64,000 nucleotides of DNA from Ectocarpus siliculosus (Eukaryota > Sar > Phaeophyceae > Ectocarpales > Ectocarpaceae). The stretch spans positions 7,653,398-7,717,397 of the forward strand of contig FN649727.1 of the NCBI GenBank assembly GCA_000310025.1. Direction: 5' to 3'. The position numbers and the translations under genes were made by a program. Positions 32,601 to 44,819 of this stretch are shown piece after piece (position 1 is the stretch's first letter; each line of letters opens with the position of its first letter). Below the pieces are notes generated by a model that ran no database searches, was not told the origin of the DNA, and saw only the letters and a list, made by a program, of their open reading frames with translations.

Positions 32601-33855
32601 GACAGGAATGAATGTGCATGAATGATGATGTTGCGCAGTGGAGTTAGAGAAAATACTATTCGACCTCCATCTCTCCTGACGGGTCGGTTTCGTTTTGGAA
32701 TACCTTCAACTGTCGGCCCGAATGTTTCCCACACATAGCAACAACACATACATGACTTGAGCTAGCATTGGGTATCACGTGGTCAAATACTTCCAGGCGA
32801 CCGTTCTTTTAGACGGACGTCATTTTTGGCCTCGACCAACTCATTGGCCAGGGTGCCAGGGAATTCGGATTAGTGAAGAAACCTTCTCGTGACTAAAGCA
32901 GTGACAACTCCTGGCGAGTTGACCCAACGGGAGAACGATCCATGACTTTAGGGCTATTAAACTAGAGGGGGACCAATAGACATCAGAGAGTTGGTTGGCG
33001 AAGGTGCAATTGTGTCAGTAACGTGCGACACGTTCGTACACATACGTACGTATGCATACGTATGATATATGAGATGGGAATGAGAGAAAGTAGAACAAAA
33101 TAGGAACAGTAACGAAAGTGGGAAGTCTCAAGCCCACATCAAATAAGGCGAGCGCAGAGCAGGATCAGGACAAGCAAGGTGCGACGAGAGAGAGACAACC
33201 AGAAAGATATTAGCAGAACGGAGGAGTGAACGAGGGAGTCGAGACCCCAGAGAGACAGAGAGACAGAGAAAGATGCACAACGAAGGCGAGAAGACGTGTA
33301 CGAATATAAAGAAATGGAAAAATAGGAATATGTATTGCGGACACTGGGTGTCGAAGTCTATGTTCATTCACCATGTTCCCTTGTCGTGATGCGGAGACCC
33401 ACCATCCTCATTCTAATGGTAGAGAGCTATAGCAGGACATGGGTTTTCTCTCATTCGATACACATGTCTGTGCACGCCACGGATGTCCCAGAGGCTGACC
33501 AATGTTCGAGTCGAAATGAGATTATCATGCCGATTGATTTTTACCCTGGAGCAAGCCGGCGTGTCATGGACTAATGCTGTGTAGATCGACCCCTACTACG
33601 TATCTTTTTTAGGCTACGGCTACTGAGGCCACTACCGACAGCAATTTGCATCACTTGAGGGCGCGGTGGGCACACGTTTTCACTCCGTACATTCCGCGCT
33701 CTGACACTCACAGGTGGTCGCAGCATCGTTCGGCGCCCAGCAGCAGAACAGGATAGCTTGAGAATCCAGACAGACACGACTGTAGACTGTTCCTCTTGGA
33801 GCACTCTACCTTTCTTTGTGATATCACTCCTACATTAGCATCGTCGACAGCATAC

Positions 33856-34127
33856 AAACTGGGTATGCACATACATACGTGGCTCGCGTGCTCACGCAGC
33901 GGTTGTACGGGGCCGTCTGGTTGCGCTCCTCAACACGGGTCTTGGACTAAATCCTGTGCTCCCGTTCCAAATATTTTATCCTCAAATACACAGAGAGGAT
34001 GGGATATTTGGAACAGGAGTACAGGATTTAGCCCCAAGACCCATGCGGAGGAGCACAATCACACGACCGTGTACAACCGGTGTGTGGGCACGGGAGCAAC
34101 GTGTGTATGTGCATACATACCCAGCTT
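33856..34127. repeat. 270-bp near-perfect hairpin
   Basis: Starts CTGGGTATGCACATACATAC and ends with its complement. Inside, GTCTTGGACTAAATCCTGTG pairs with the segment ending CAAGAC at 34042, leaving a loop of roughly 15 bases (AATACACAGAG). A truncated single-strand relative lies at 39925-40030 in the right arm. Confidence 0.88.
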
Positions 34128-35164
34128 GTTACTGTGGACGCTGCTAGGAGTGGTCGTACAAGTGTAGTGCTGCAGGAATCGTCTACAATCGACTGTAGTC
34201 GTTGAGGGTCGGTGGGAAAGTGGGAGAGGTGGGTGTGTGTAGTATTTGCTTAGACTATGCATTCGGCAGAGAATTTTTTCTTTTGTTTTCGAGCCCCCTG
34301 CCCCCGGCGTCGCTTTACACATCTCGATGGATTTTCACTCCTCCTGCATTTATTTTCGGATCCACTAACTCGTGGATTAAACTATTATTTGGTCCAAAAT
34401 CCAAAACACACATCAGTTGATTGACTGACGTATTTGTTACTCGATCGAACAATCCCGTTACAGAAAACCCAAATGAGAAAATGGATTCCTTGCAGATTTA
34501 TCCTAGACCTGGCCGGACTCTTGATACTCGGGATAGAGATGGAATCCCTGTGAGTCAATAAGAAAATACAAATCTGCAAATACTCGTAAATGCATGCAAT
34601 GCACCCACATTGTGCTCGCTGTAGCACGTAGTAATAACGCACAAGGCGTGCTTTTTTTGTGACCGTGGCTCCACTCACCACTCATAGTGGCGGGTTGTTG
34701 TTGTTGTGGTATGCAAGCCTGCTGTGAGCGTACAACATGACGATTCATGGCGCTGCTTTGCCGTGTGGCTTGCGGTCCTTCAGTGGCTCTGCTGTGCGTA
34801 TGTGTCGCGCGTGGTCTTGAGAGATCCTAGTGTGTCGCGTGTCGTCGTCTACGTATAGAGAAGATTCTGAATCTGTTGCTACTTGGTTGCGCAGGCCGCA
34901 GGCAAATATATGAGAATCACGTTATGGCGTTACGAGACGCCTCTTTGATCATGTGCAAGCCTACAGTCCCGTGGCTGGACAAGGGTACTGGCTGTTGTAG
35001 ACCATGTAATAGTTGTGCCGCACGGCTTGGAATGCTGGAAACTGCTGCAAATTTGGTCGATAAAATATGTCGTTGTGTCACACTGCTGTACCTGTACCTT
35101 GCCTGCCTGCCAGTACACTCCGTGCCAGCACACCTTGCCCCAGGCAAGTTAGAAAGTCAAAGAT

Positions 35165-35780
35165 GTACCGGTCAGGAGGGTGACGATGTCGATCCCACCC
35201 GTGGTGCGCTGTCGCAAGCCCTCTAACGAAGAACATTGCTACTCGCCTGCCAATCTCGGCCGTGAGGCCATCGAGCATCGCTCCCAGCGCAATTCCCACC
35301 TCTCCCTGCTGCAGCTTCCTATACAGCAACGGAGACTACTATCCGTCCTGCCTTGGTGTGGGTCGCGTGCTTCTCCCTAGGACGTTCGCGCCAGCCGACC
35401 GTCTTCCCACGAGTGCTTGGTACAGCAGCAAAGGGCGGCGCGGTGCGAGAGAGAAAAGCTGTCCAGCAGCATGGGGGAGACGGCAAGGAAAGCGAGAAGA
35501 TCGAACCAGTAACATAGACTATCATTGTTTGGTCTTGGTGTGGACATATTGACGAATACGGCTGTGTGCGGTGGGGGCGGCGGTTGAAACGGATCGATCG
35601 GCGGATGGACGAAAGTCATGGTACGGGATACGAGGTGACCGGGCGATGCCAAGGAGGCGAGCCGTGGACAGCCTTCGTCTTCCACCTCGAGCCGACAGCT
35701 CTTCAAGGTGATGGACGACTTGACGACGCTGTTTAACTGTAGAACAGTAGAAGTTACTGCCGCGAACTGATGTGGTAGCC
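35165..35780 (+). pseudogene. Internally deleted, frameshifted copy of the 25.0-26.3 kb gene
   Basis: 35180-35450 matches the first 250 bases of the minus-strand ORF at 26265 (ATGTCGATCCCACCCGT, then CTCCCTAGGACGTTCGC). 35590-35740 matches its C-terminal block (GGTGACCGGGCGATGC and CTCGAGCCGACAGC). About 700 bases of the middle are absent. A missing base after GTGGTGCGC shifts the frame and a stop follows, so it cannot make the same protein. Confidence 0.75.
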
Positions 35781-36399
35781 GCCACTGAAGCACGTTGGTT
35801 GGCGTGCTTGTGTTAATGCCGAAACAATACTGATATTCTCCGCGTCTGCTTGTGCTGACGAAGTGTAAAACACATCCCTCCTCCTGTTATATACTTCGAA
35901 GTAGCTGGCAACGTGTCGCCGTTGGAGTGTATACAACTACCCGGAACGATTGGCCCCCCGTCCCCCAGTGGGGCGGGCGGCCAGCATGCGTGGGATGGGT
36001 GCGGCGGTTTGATACGTAGAGGAAGTAGAAGCGATAATGACATCGGTACGAAAGAAGGGTGTAGGTCTCACACGATGTGAGGTCCTCACGTCCGTCCGTC
36101 CGTGGCGTAGATAATCGGTGGAAAAAAAAAAAAGTGAACCGAGGGGAATTCTCGTGAAAGGTCGATGCCCGATCACCGTCAAACGTAAAGCGGGACGAAG
36201 ACGGGTGTGGGAAATTTTGTGAGGAGGGAATGCGTGCATGCATGAGATCGAAAATGACATCCATCCGAGTAGGTGTTGTAACCTACGCTTTCGAACAACT
36301 TTTGACCTCGTATCGGAGGCTCGTAGACAACAGCACCTATTGAGGTTTGTTGCCTCCAACAAACTGTCGGCTACCACCTTGCACGGAGGCTTTGTTGCT

Positions 36400-37390
36400 A
36401 CAGGTTGACGCAAGGCCGCGTGTTTGTTGTTGAGCGCGGAGAACGTCCTGTTGGAGAACATCACTGCACGCTACAGCAGCAGCAATCTTCAACAGTATCC
36501 GGACGATCTAAGTCTACAGCAGTACCCTTGTGATTGATGATGGCAGATTGAGAAAGAGAAATTGAATCCGAATCGACACGAAACACACATCACAGGCAAT
36601 ATTGATGTCAGCCCCCCCCAAGCAGGAGACAGAACACATCAAACCCGGTGTTCTATAGTTCGGCAGCAGCAACGAATGCATGCCACGGGTGGACGCAAGG
36701 CCGCACGTCGTTGTCGAGCGCGGAGAACGTCCTGTTGGAGAATGTGTCACGTTTCTTTCTATTCTGTAGTATAGGGGAAAAAAGAATAATTGTACTGTAG
36801 CTCGATTTTTTTTTGGCTACAGCAGTAATCGATGGACCAGACACCGAACAACGTTCGCCCACGGCGACGGCCATGACTGGATGGGATACCTCCTGCGACG
36901 GCGAACCATACTACAATGCGATGCCAACAGCCGTTCGCGTGTGGTGCACCTGCCATATGATGCTGCCGACCAACTGGTGCACGCAAAGCTGCCGCCATGT
37001 TGGTTGCCGATCAAAGGGACTCCTCGGGAAGATGTCCCACACGGTACTAGTGCTGTACTACAGTACATTGAAGTCGTGTAGGAGTGTGAAGTTGTGCTGT
37101 GTGTGCATGCTCCAAACACTTCTACCGGTGTTTTGTGTGTCGGTTGGAGTCTTGTAGGTCTAGATACAGCAGTGGGATTAAGGTGTTGCTGAAGGAAGTT
37201 TTCCTGCAGGAGAGAAGGCAGTGTCCGATTCCCACCTTACGTGTTTGGAACTGTGTGGCAGGAATACTTGACGCGCTCGCCGCCTGACCTGCTGTCCGCT
37301 GCTGTGCGCTGCGCATGCATGTACCAAACACTCCCCGGTGCTGGCGTGTCGATTGGAGCCTTTTAGGGCGACATGCAACAGCTGGCGGGG
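36400..37390. repeat. Two pairs of direct repeats
   Basis: GCGCGGAGAACGTCCTGTTG occurs at about 36434 and 36718, with similar flanks of about 60 bases. A second pair shares CCAAACACT and a GTGTCG-TTGGAG block at about 37110-37165 and 37325-37380. Confidence 0.65.
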
Positions 37391-39504
37391 TATACAAAGG
37401 CTATGTACCCCACCAGGTGGGCAGAGGTTACTGCCTTTGTTTTATATTTTTTTGAATTCCCCATTGGTAATGAAGTTTCAATGCAATGTCGTTTTGGGCA
37501 AGATTCTAACATAAATTTTCTAAAATGAAAAAGAGGTTCTATCGCTTCATTTGGTTCAATTTCATCATCGCTTGCGTCATTATTTTTCTTTTTTGTTGTT
37601 TATGTAATGCTTGTTGGGGGGGCATCTGACAAATTCAATTTTCCCCCACCAGCCATAGCTGCAGCAACTACTTGCATGCTACCTGCACTACCCCTATTTT
37701 GCTTGCGCTAGGCCCACAAGTACGGCTGACGTGTGCGGTATGCCTCCATGGTCGATTCTGTCAATCATTGTGCGACGTGTGTCGGCCTTTATCATAGAAG
37801 AAGCGCGTGACTGACCATGTATGTTGAGCAGGAAAAATGAAAAATTGGAGACTCTATTTTCTACGAAGTACAGTAGATTAAAAATATTGAGGGTACTCTA
37901 TTTTCTAGTGAAACGACGGTCGACCATTTCTTCTATCTGTAATATATCAACATGATTTCATCACTCCTTATTTTCTGTTCCGTCCATCTCGGCGACCGCT
38001 ACCAATTCCGTCCTGTGCCCTCTCGCTCTTCGCGAACGAACGTCTTGACGTCTTCATAGCGTCTCCATACACCATCCCTTCTTGCCACTCTCAACGAGTC
38101 GTCTTCCATCTTCTTATTCTTAACTTCCTCCCAAATCCTCACCGTCATCCATCTCATTATGGCCGCCCGCCCCGTTGGGGGGCGGGGGGCCAATCCTTAA
38201 CCCTAGTATGAAGATATGTAGAGGTTCCTGTGTGAGCGTTGGCCTGTAGTGTAACCGCTGGAAGTCCTCCCTACGGCTTTGGCTACAAAGAACGTCGATG
38301 CAATGATTCCCAGTCCAGAGCACGACAGCTTTCAGTGTTTGTCAAGACAAGAACGACATCACCAGCGACAATAACAGGGTGGTGCCTACGTGCAGCACAG
38401 GGAAGGTCAGAAACCATCCTGTGAGAGCCGCCCTGTGTTGCTTTCCGTAATCATGGCCCTTTGCCTGCTGTGATGCACCCGTATACAACAGCATTGCTGA
38501 GGACAAGCGCCATGATGGTTGCTCATGAAGCGGATTTCACCAACCGACCGTATGTATCATCGTCTAAGCGCGGATGCAAGAGGCCGCTTGGAGTGTAATC
38601 TCCGGAGGGTGGAGAAAACGGACCACGAGATAGCGGACCATGGGCCGTGTGGGAAGCACTGGGAGTCAAGCTCATCGGCCATCCGCCGTTGCCAGGGTAC
38701 CAGACACCAGGTGGGGCTTGCGCGTGAATCACAGACGGAAAAGAGGATGGCGAATAACATGTATAGCTCCATACCTGCTCGTTTCGAGGAGACACATTTC
38801 TGTACCGCTATTTTTTGCTTCGTCATTGACCTCTCGTGTCAGACACCATTTTGAACGTCGACAGTGGTACATACCCGATGGCTCGCCCGTTTGAATGTCA
38901 AGACGGCGGTACACCGGTGCTGCAACTACACACAGCAGCCACACCGGCGCCGGTGCTGTAGGTACTCGTCGGCTGGGTTTTGGTGATCGTTGTTACGATG
39001 GGTATGGTTATTGGCACGACTCCGGTATGGACCTTGAAACACGTAGCCATGAGACACCGCCTATATGGGTACGACTTAATCTCAGCTCAGTTCAGGTCGG
39101 TAGGTACGGGGGAGTAACTGGCTATACGTCCGTTGCACCTAATAGGGCCTTAGCTGATTGGTCAAGGCAAGGCCTTCTCCACTCTCTTGAACACCAATGC
39201 AAAGCCTAACACTCTGAGGCAAGGGGCTACCTCCTCTCTCGGCAAGTCGGATAGGCTACTGTCCTTGCCGTTGCCTATTCAGCGCTAAGGAGTGTAAGTG
39301 CGTATTCTGGGTCCTTTCTATCACAGCCAACCACGTTCAGAGTCTGTATTGCGACGTGTTCCCGAAATACCGAAAGTTGGGACCCACGACTTGCCCAGCG
39401 GAGAACAAGTCGACCACCCTCCAGCTCCGATTCGCGTTGAACGTAATATTGTTCTCGAAAATCAATCTTGATTGTCGGAAACAGAGACAAGGTAGAATGA
39501 AGGT

Positions 39505-39830
39505 TCGAAAAATAGGTCACCTGCTGCTGTGCGTTTTGGACAAAGTACTCTAATCCACGAACTATATAATCAATCCGAAACGGCAGGAGTCAATCCATCG
39601 AATATGTGTGAAAGCGACCCGGGGGGCCCGGGCTCGAAATTAAAAGAAAACAAATCTACAACTTCTGCTTTCTTTGACGTTCGCTGAACTGTTCGAGTGA
39701 AAAATACGTCAGCTGCTGCTGTGCTTTTTGGACAAAAAATGTCTAATCCACGAACAAATCGATCCGAAACAGCAGGAGTGAATCCGTCGAAGATGTGTGA
39801 AAGTGGAGCGGGGCTCGAATTAAACATGTT
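39505..39830. repeat. Tandem direct duplication at the inner edge of the right arm
   Basis: 39507-39640 and 39696-39830 both run from GAAAAAT-CGTCA-CTGCTGCTGTG through CTAATCCACGAAC to a GGGCTCGAAATTAAA end. The left arm has one inverted copy at about 34270-34410. Confidence 0.8.
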
Positions 39831-41159
39831 CAAAATAAAATCTCGGCCCAGGCGACATACGCACCCACCTCTCGCACTTTTCCCACGAACCCTCAACAAC
39901 TACAACAACAGAGAGATTGATCATTTGGAACGGGAGTACAAGATTTGGTCCAAGACCATGGAGGGCCATAGCGGCACTACACCGTACAACAGGTGTGTGA
40001 TGATCACGGGACCCAGATGTATACATACCCTGCTGATATTCTGTCGACGATGCTACAAGAAGAAGAATACTTCGTAGTATTCGAAGTATTTAGTCTATCT
40101 ATGTACAGCAGTCGAGAGTCTGTCTGGATTCTCACGTTATCCTGTGGTGCTGCTTGGCGCCAAACGATGCTGCGACCACGGTCAGAGCGCGCGATGTACG
40201 ATGTGAAAACATGCCCACCGTGCCCTCAAGTGATGCAAATGCTTTCGGTAGTGGCCTCAGTAGCTGTAGCCCAGGAAAGATACGTAGTGGTCGACCTGTG
40301 CTGTACACTACATGACATATCGGCTTGCTCCAGGGTGAAATTCCTTCGCATTATATTCTCATTTCGATTTGAATATCGGTCAGCATCTGGGACACCCGTT
40401 TGAGTACACCGATATGTGTATCGAATGAGAGAAACCCATATCCTGCTATAGCTCTCCACCATTAGAATGAGGATGGTGGGTCTCCGCATAGTTCTCGGTG
40501 TAAATTTCGCGGTTAGACAAGAGAACGGTGAATTAATATAGACTACAATACCCAGCGCTCACAATACATATGTAGTCTATCCCTTTTCTTGTATTTCTTG
40601 CAAAACGTCTTCGTGCCTTCCTTGTGTATCTCTCTCTGTCTCTATCTGTCTATCTGAGGTCCCGACTCCTTGTCTACTTCTTCCTTCTCCTATTATCTTT
40701 CTGGTTGTCTCTCTCTCGTCGAAGCTTGCTTGTCCTGATCCTGCTCTGCGCTCGCCTTAATTTGATGTGGGCTTGAGACTTCCCACCTTCGTTACTGTTC
40801 CGTCTTTTTCCTCTCCTTCCCATCTCATATCTCATGCATGCATACGTATGTGTACGTACGTGTCGCATGTTTGCTAACACAATTATGTACATCTGCACCA
40901 ACTAACTATCTTGCGTCTTTTGGTCCTCTACATAGTTTGATAGCCCAATACTCACAGCTTGTTCTCCCGTTCGTTCAACCCGCCAGAAGGTGTCACTGCT
41001 TGTAGTCACGAAATAGGTTTCTTCAGCAATCCGAATACCCTGGCCAATGAGTAATGAGTAGGTTGAGGCAAAAAAAAATAATATCCGTGACAAAGAACCG
41101 CCGTCTGGAAATATTTGACTACAAGCAGCGCAATACCCAATTAGAACTCAAATAATAGC

Positions 41160-42450
41160 TATGTATGCATGTGTTGTTGCCATGTGTGGGAAACACTTCG
41201 GGCCAACAGCTAACGGTATTCCAAAACGGAACCGACACGACGGCGGAGATGAAGGTGGAGTATGTCTTCTCTCTCTCTCTCTATTGCGCACCAAAAGCAT
41301 TCATTCATTCATGCACATTCATTCCTGTCTAATTTTATGTTGTCGCTTTCCTCGTCCGGTGCAACGGCTGCATTCTTGGCCCTTCTTTCCTCCGTCCCCG
41401 ACAGTTACGCTGGCGCAAGTGCCGCCATCGTTATCACCGGGGCAATTGTGCTCGACGGTGCCTTGAAGTGGGCACAGAGACGGTGAGTGTAAATGTTAAT
41501 TTTTTGCTCCATCCAACTTGAGTGGGCGGGGGAGTAGGGTACACTACAAACGGGTGCATGCGTGCTCCGAGGGTTGGCGTTTCACTTTGATCTGGCTAGA
41601 CAACGTAGTCATCGCTGAGGCATATTTGGACAACAGCAACAAGACCCTCGCACCTAGAGGATCAAACGACGGCAAGGGTTTCGATTGAAACCTTGGAAAA
41701 AGCCGAATGCGTACACTCCTTGCTGTGTTGGGTAGCCCTCTGCTCCAGAGTGTAACCTACATAGTCCCGTTTCCTGCAGGAACCAAGAAATCGACTTCCA
41801 CAAGCACAAGCCCACATGTCGCTTCCATGGCGCACCACGTTTTGACATTGAACCCCAGGTGGAGACTCTCGAGCAGCACCGACGGTGATCGTGCCGCAAG
41901 GCATGTGTACGAGGACTGGGCAAAGGCCGGCCCCCCCTTCGGCGCCAGCAACAGCGGGTGAGTTTGATAGTACAGAATTTTCTTCGACAAGTTCGGGTAT
42001 TTTTCGCGACGACGTTTACACCGTCCCAACCTGTTGCTCTGCAGCAGATACAGCGAGGCATCAGTGGGTACTGCTGTAGGTTGTATTCGCCAAAGTATTC
42101 AAATATTTATCCACGAACTCCCCATCTCCTCTCGCACGACGCTCACCACCACTGACATTCTTCTTCCTCCCTCCCTCCCTCGCGTGTGGCGGACCAAACC
42201 CAGAACCAGGTCATCTTCCGTCCGGTACGGGCGAGGCGAGCACGGGGCGGGTTCGACTCTAGCCCTTTCGGCCGTCCGCAAGGCAAGTGCACGAGGGTTG
42301 GGCAAAGGCCGGTGCCCCCTTCGGCGCTAGCAACTGCGCATGAGTTTGATAGTACAGAATTTTCGGCAACGACTTGCGGTATTTGTAGCCACGTGTACGC
42401 CGCCGCCCCAAACTGTTGCTCCGCTGCGCACGACCCAACAACACAAACAA
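41160..42450. repeat. Palindrome-unit copies in the right arm
   Basis: 41400-42060 is an inverted copy of the left-arm 600-bp unit and 42280-42420 is a second partial copy. The plus strand reads two exon-like blocks: one ending VLDGALKWAQRR at a GTGAGT donor (41485), and one from CCTGCAG (about 41780) to GGGTGAGT (about 41960). The reading frame is not kept between copies, so these are best called gene-derived repeat remnants. Confidence 0.6.
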
Positions 42451-42509
42451 GAGTCGTCGACCCCTGGTCCTGTCTTGTTCGGTTGTATTCTCCGCGTACG
42501 ATTTCGTCT

Positions 42510-43533
42510 ACTTCCTCTGTCCCATAAGTCTGTAGCGTTATGGGCGAGACGTTTTTGAGGTGAATCGTTAGTGCCGATTATTGTAAACTGGGGTTCGTTA
42601 CAAAGAGAAAGCGCACAGGATACTGAGGAAAAAAAATGAACGGTTTGAAACACAAAATCAAGTCGAAAAATCCCCGGTTGATGGGCGTTTCTCGAGAGAA
42701 TGTGTGTGTGTGCGTTTTTTTATTATTATTAGCATCGACCGCGCTAACCGGCTGACCAATGAAAAGACGTCAGTCTTAGTGCGGTCGAAAACACAAAACA
42801 CTTCTATCTGCCATGAACTGGGACCCCGTGAGGGGGCAGCATGGGGGAGGCTAAACTATCCTTGGGATCAAAGATAGAAACAGCAGCAAAAGAAGAAAAC
42901 TGGACGCGTCTACCAAGGCTTTTACCTTGTACTTTAGTTCGTTTAGGAGTACTTTCACCGTTAGCCTCCTTGTTTTCGCTACCACCATTCTGATCCTCAT
43001 TTTGACAAGAATCTCTGGGCAGTTCTTCCCTAGCCCTACGTTTTTTGTTTTGGGGAAGGTCATCTGGCTCAAACCCTTTGCTCTCTTCCACTCCTACATG
43101 TTTTCCTCCTCCATCGCCGTCTTCGCCCTCCTTTCTTCCCTTTCCCTTTCCTTCGTCTCCGTCACTCCTAAAATAATTGCCCTCATTACTATCGTTGTCG
43201 CAGAGATCCCAACCGACTGGCCCTGGTGGAAGTTGGTCGATCAGTAAGTAGCCCATGATGTTTGAACACATCTCGAGTTCGCATCGACAGAAAACGAGCT
43301 AGCTCGAACGTAAACCGTCTCCGAATCCTGTGTGTGTGTGTGTGTGTGTGATTTCTTGTCCCTGTACCCTGGCCGAAATGGGGCAAAATATGGCTATTTT
43401 TTGAGCCGACTGACTTTTCCAGCCCTTAGCCCACGCAGGGTAACGAATGTCCACTAATTCATCGCCAAAGGCATCGGACAAGGCTAAAGCACTCGTACGA
43501 ACACAACGCTACCGACTTAGGGACAGAGGAAGT
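42510..43533. mobile_element. 1-kb element with about 28-bp terminal inverted repeats
   Basis: Begins ACTTCCTCTGTCCCATAAGT and ends with the complement of ACTTCCTCTGTCCCTAAGTC; both continue GTAGCGTT, with one indel and about one mismatch over 28 bases. It is present only in the right arm. Inside is a minus-strand ORF with protein-like composition and a lower GC content than its surroundings. No transposase motif was seen and no clear target duplication, so it would be non-autonomous. Confidence 0.6.
42804..43271 (-). CDS. Hydrophilic protein fragment with NKKRRAR and RRVQF motifs
   Basis: About 150 codons, Asp/Glu/Gly/Lys-rich, with a nuclear-signal-like KKRRAR, then TPKRTKVQGKSLGRRVQFSS and a short hydrophobic tail ending VPVHGR and a stop. 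RVQF fits the protein phosphatase 1 docking pattern RVxF, but the pattern is short and may be chance. A possible upstream exon on the same strand (FGDELVDIRYPAWAKGWK, about 43405-43490) ends at a GTCAGT donor. The whole lies inside the 1-kb element, so this looks like a gene fragment captured by a mobile element (inference). Family not recognised. Confidence 0.4.
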   Translation of the reverse strand: MCSNIMGYLLIDQLPPGPVGWDLCDNDSNEGNYFRSDGDEGKGKGRKEGEDGDGGGKHVGVEESKGFEPDDLPQNKKRRAREELPRDSCQNEDQNGGSENKEANGESTPKRTKVQGKSLGRRVQFSSFAAVSIFDPKDSLASPMLPPHGVPVHGR

Positions 43534-44819
43534 GTTTAACAGAGAGCTCCATCTCCTCTCGCACGACACTTCTCAACACTCATCTTGCTTCCTCCCTCGC
43601 GTGTGACGGACCAAAACCATATCCAGGTACGGGCGAGCCACGACCGACGCCACTTCGCCCGGTGCCAGGCGGGTCGCCGTGCACTTTCTGTGCCAGTTGC
43701 TGGCGGAGATGTCGGCAGGGCAGCCGTTTAGCTCGCCGGCACCCATGATCGTCATCTCCTTGACGGCGGAGAATTTTCGAGTCCCCCCCCCCCGCCGTAC
43801 CTGCGTCTATGCCATTCCTCGCAGCTCCCGCCGTCTACTCCCCCCCCCGGCTCGATCCTCCTCAACAGGGGTATCGACGGCTCGATGGTGAGGCCGGGCC
43901 GTGCCACCGCCGCCCTCCTTAGCGTCCGGTGGCTCGATATCGAGCTGGAGGAGGAGGAGGAGGCCCGCAGGCGCGAGCTGGACGCCATGTTGAGCGCTGG
44001 CGGCGGCGGCGGCGGCACAGGAGGCCCTCGAAGCGGCTGCGGCGGCTGAAGCGGCTGCCGCCGCCGCCGTCGAGGAGGAGGAGGAAGAGGAGGAGGGTGC
44101 CGGCGGCGGCGAGGAAGAGGAAGAGCAGGAGGGTACCTCGTCGGCGATCCGGCCGGAGGCTACGGCGGACTAGGGGGGTCAGAAATCCCCCCGCTAGAAG
44201 AGCAAAGGGGCGAGGCTGGCCCGGGAGGCGCGAGAAGCGGCGTCCGGCTCGTCGTCCTCACCGTAGTGGGGATTTTTTTACGCGTTGTTACATGAACGAA
44301 CCCCGCTTGGTGTTAGACGTGTACAACTGTTTGGAAGCGTGTGTGAGCGTTCTTTATTGGGTGATTTACCGCATCATTTCAGGTTCACGGCGGAAGGGAG
44401 GTGCACAGGGGGGTAAGTAGTACTCAGGCGTGGGCGCGAGTGGTGTGCGTGGTCCTGATGAATAGCAGAACAAAGTACATACTACTACGCAGTATACATC
44501 CGCTTGTTAAGAATTTACAAGGAAGGGCCCTCTCGCTGATATGGCCGGTGGCAGAGGGAAGGCCAAACCAATATGTGTGATTCATCTACCGTTAAGAGTT
44601 GTAGCAAGTGTGTTTTTCTTGTGCCTCGTATCTGGGTTCGACAGATTGATCCAAACGCAGTTAAATCATGGACAATGACACATCTTGTCGAATGCTGAGT
44701 GATGATGGAGTGTGGAGAGGCGCTTGTGTTCAAGGGTGTATCAATGGGATGAAGGCGAAGGTTGACAAACGTCCCCTGTGGTTCCACGAGGGCGTGCACT
44801 GTCATGGCGTGAGGGTGTA

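Larger units (their letters stand above)
28170..34430. repeat. Left arm of a 16-kb inverted-repeat structure
   Basis: Colinear with the complement of 39505-44650. Anchors seen directly: GAGAGGGCCCTTCCTTGTAA (28306) against 44518-44540; CACCACTCGCCCCCACGCCT (28371) against about 44425; TTTGGTCCGCCACACGCGAG (29256) against about 42185; TCATTCTAATGGTAGAGAGC (33407) against about 40455; and a CGTGGATTAAA block at 34370 against 39552. Similarity is interrupted by small indels and by differing numbers of internal units, so it is an old, diverged duplication. The segment 28600-29180 has purine-rich coding-like blocks (repeated Glu/Arg runs) on both strands, themselves partly inverted to each other. 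Confidence 0.85.
34431..39504. other. Spacer between the inverted-repeat arms
   Basis: Five kb with a decayed gene copy at 35165-35780 and direct repeats at 36405-37390. AT-rich stretches lie at 37430-37600 and 37830-37980. I see no intact coding region and no transposase or reverse transcriptase motif. Confidence 0.45.
39505..44650. repeat. Right arm of the 16-kb inverted-repeat structure
   Basis: Inverse of 28170-34430 in the same order. Extra content compared with the left arm: a 1-kb insertion at 42510-43533, a duplicated block CGCGTGTGGCGGACC at about 42180 and 43600, and a tandem duplication at 39505-39830. It has fewer palindromic units (one long and one partial) than the left arm. 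Confidence 0.85.

Noticed and set aside
43331-43350. GT microsatellite as a regulatory element
   Set aside because: Ordinary simple repeat; no further signal around it.
29256-44650. CRISPR-like or helitron interpretation of the repeats
   Set aside because: Repeats are long, inverted and irregular; no regular spacers and no Rep/helicase motif was seen within the structure.
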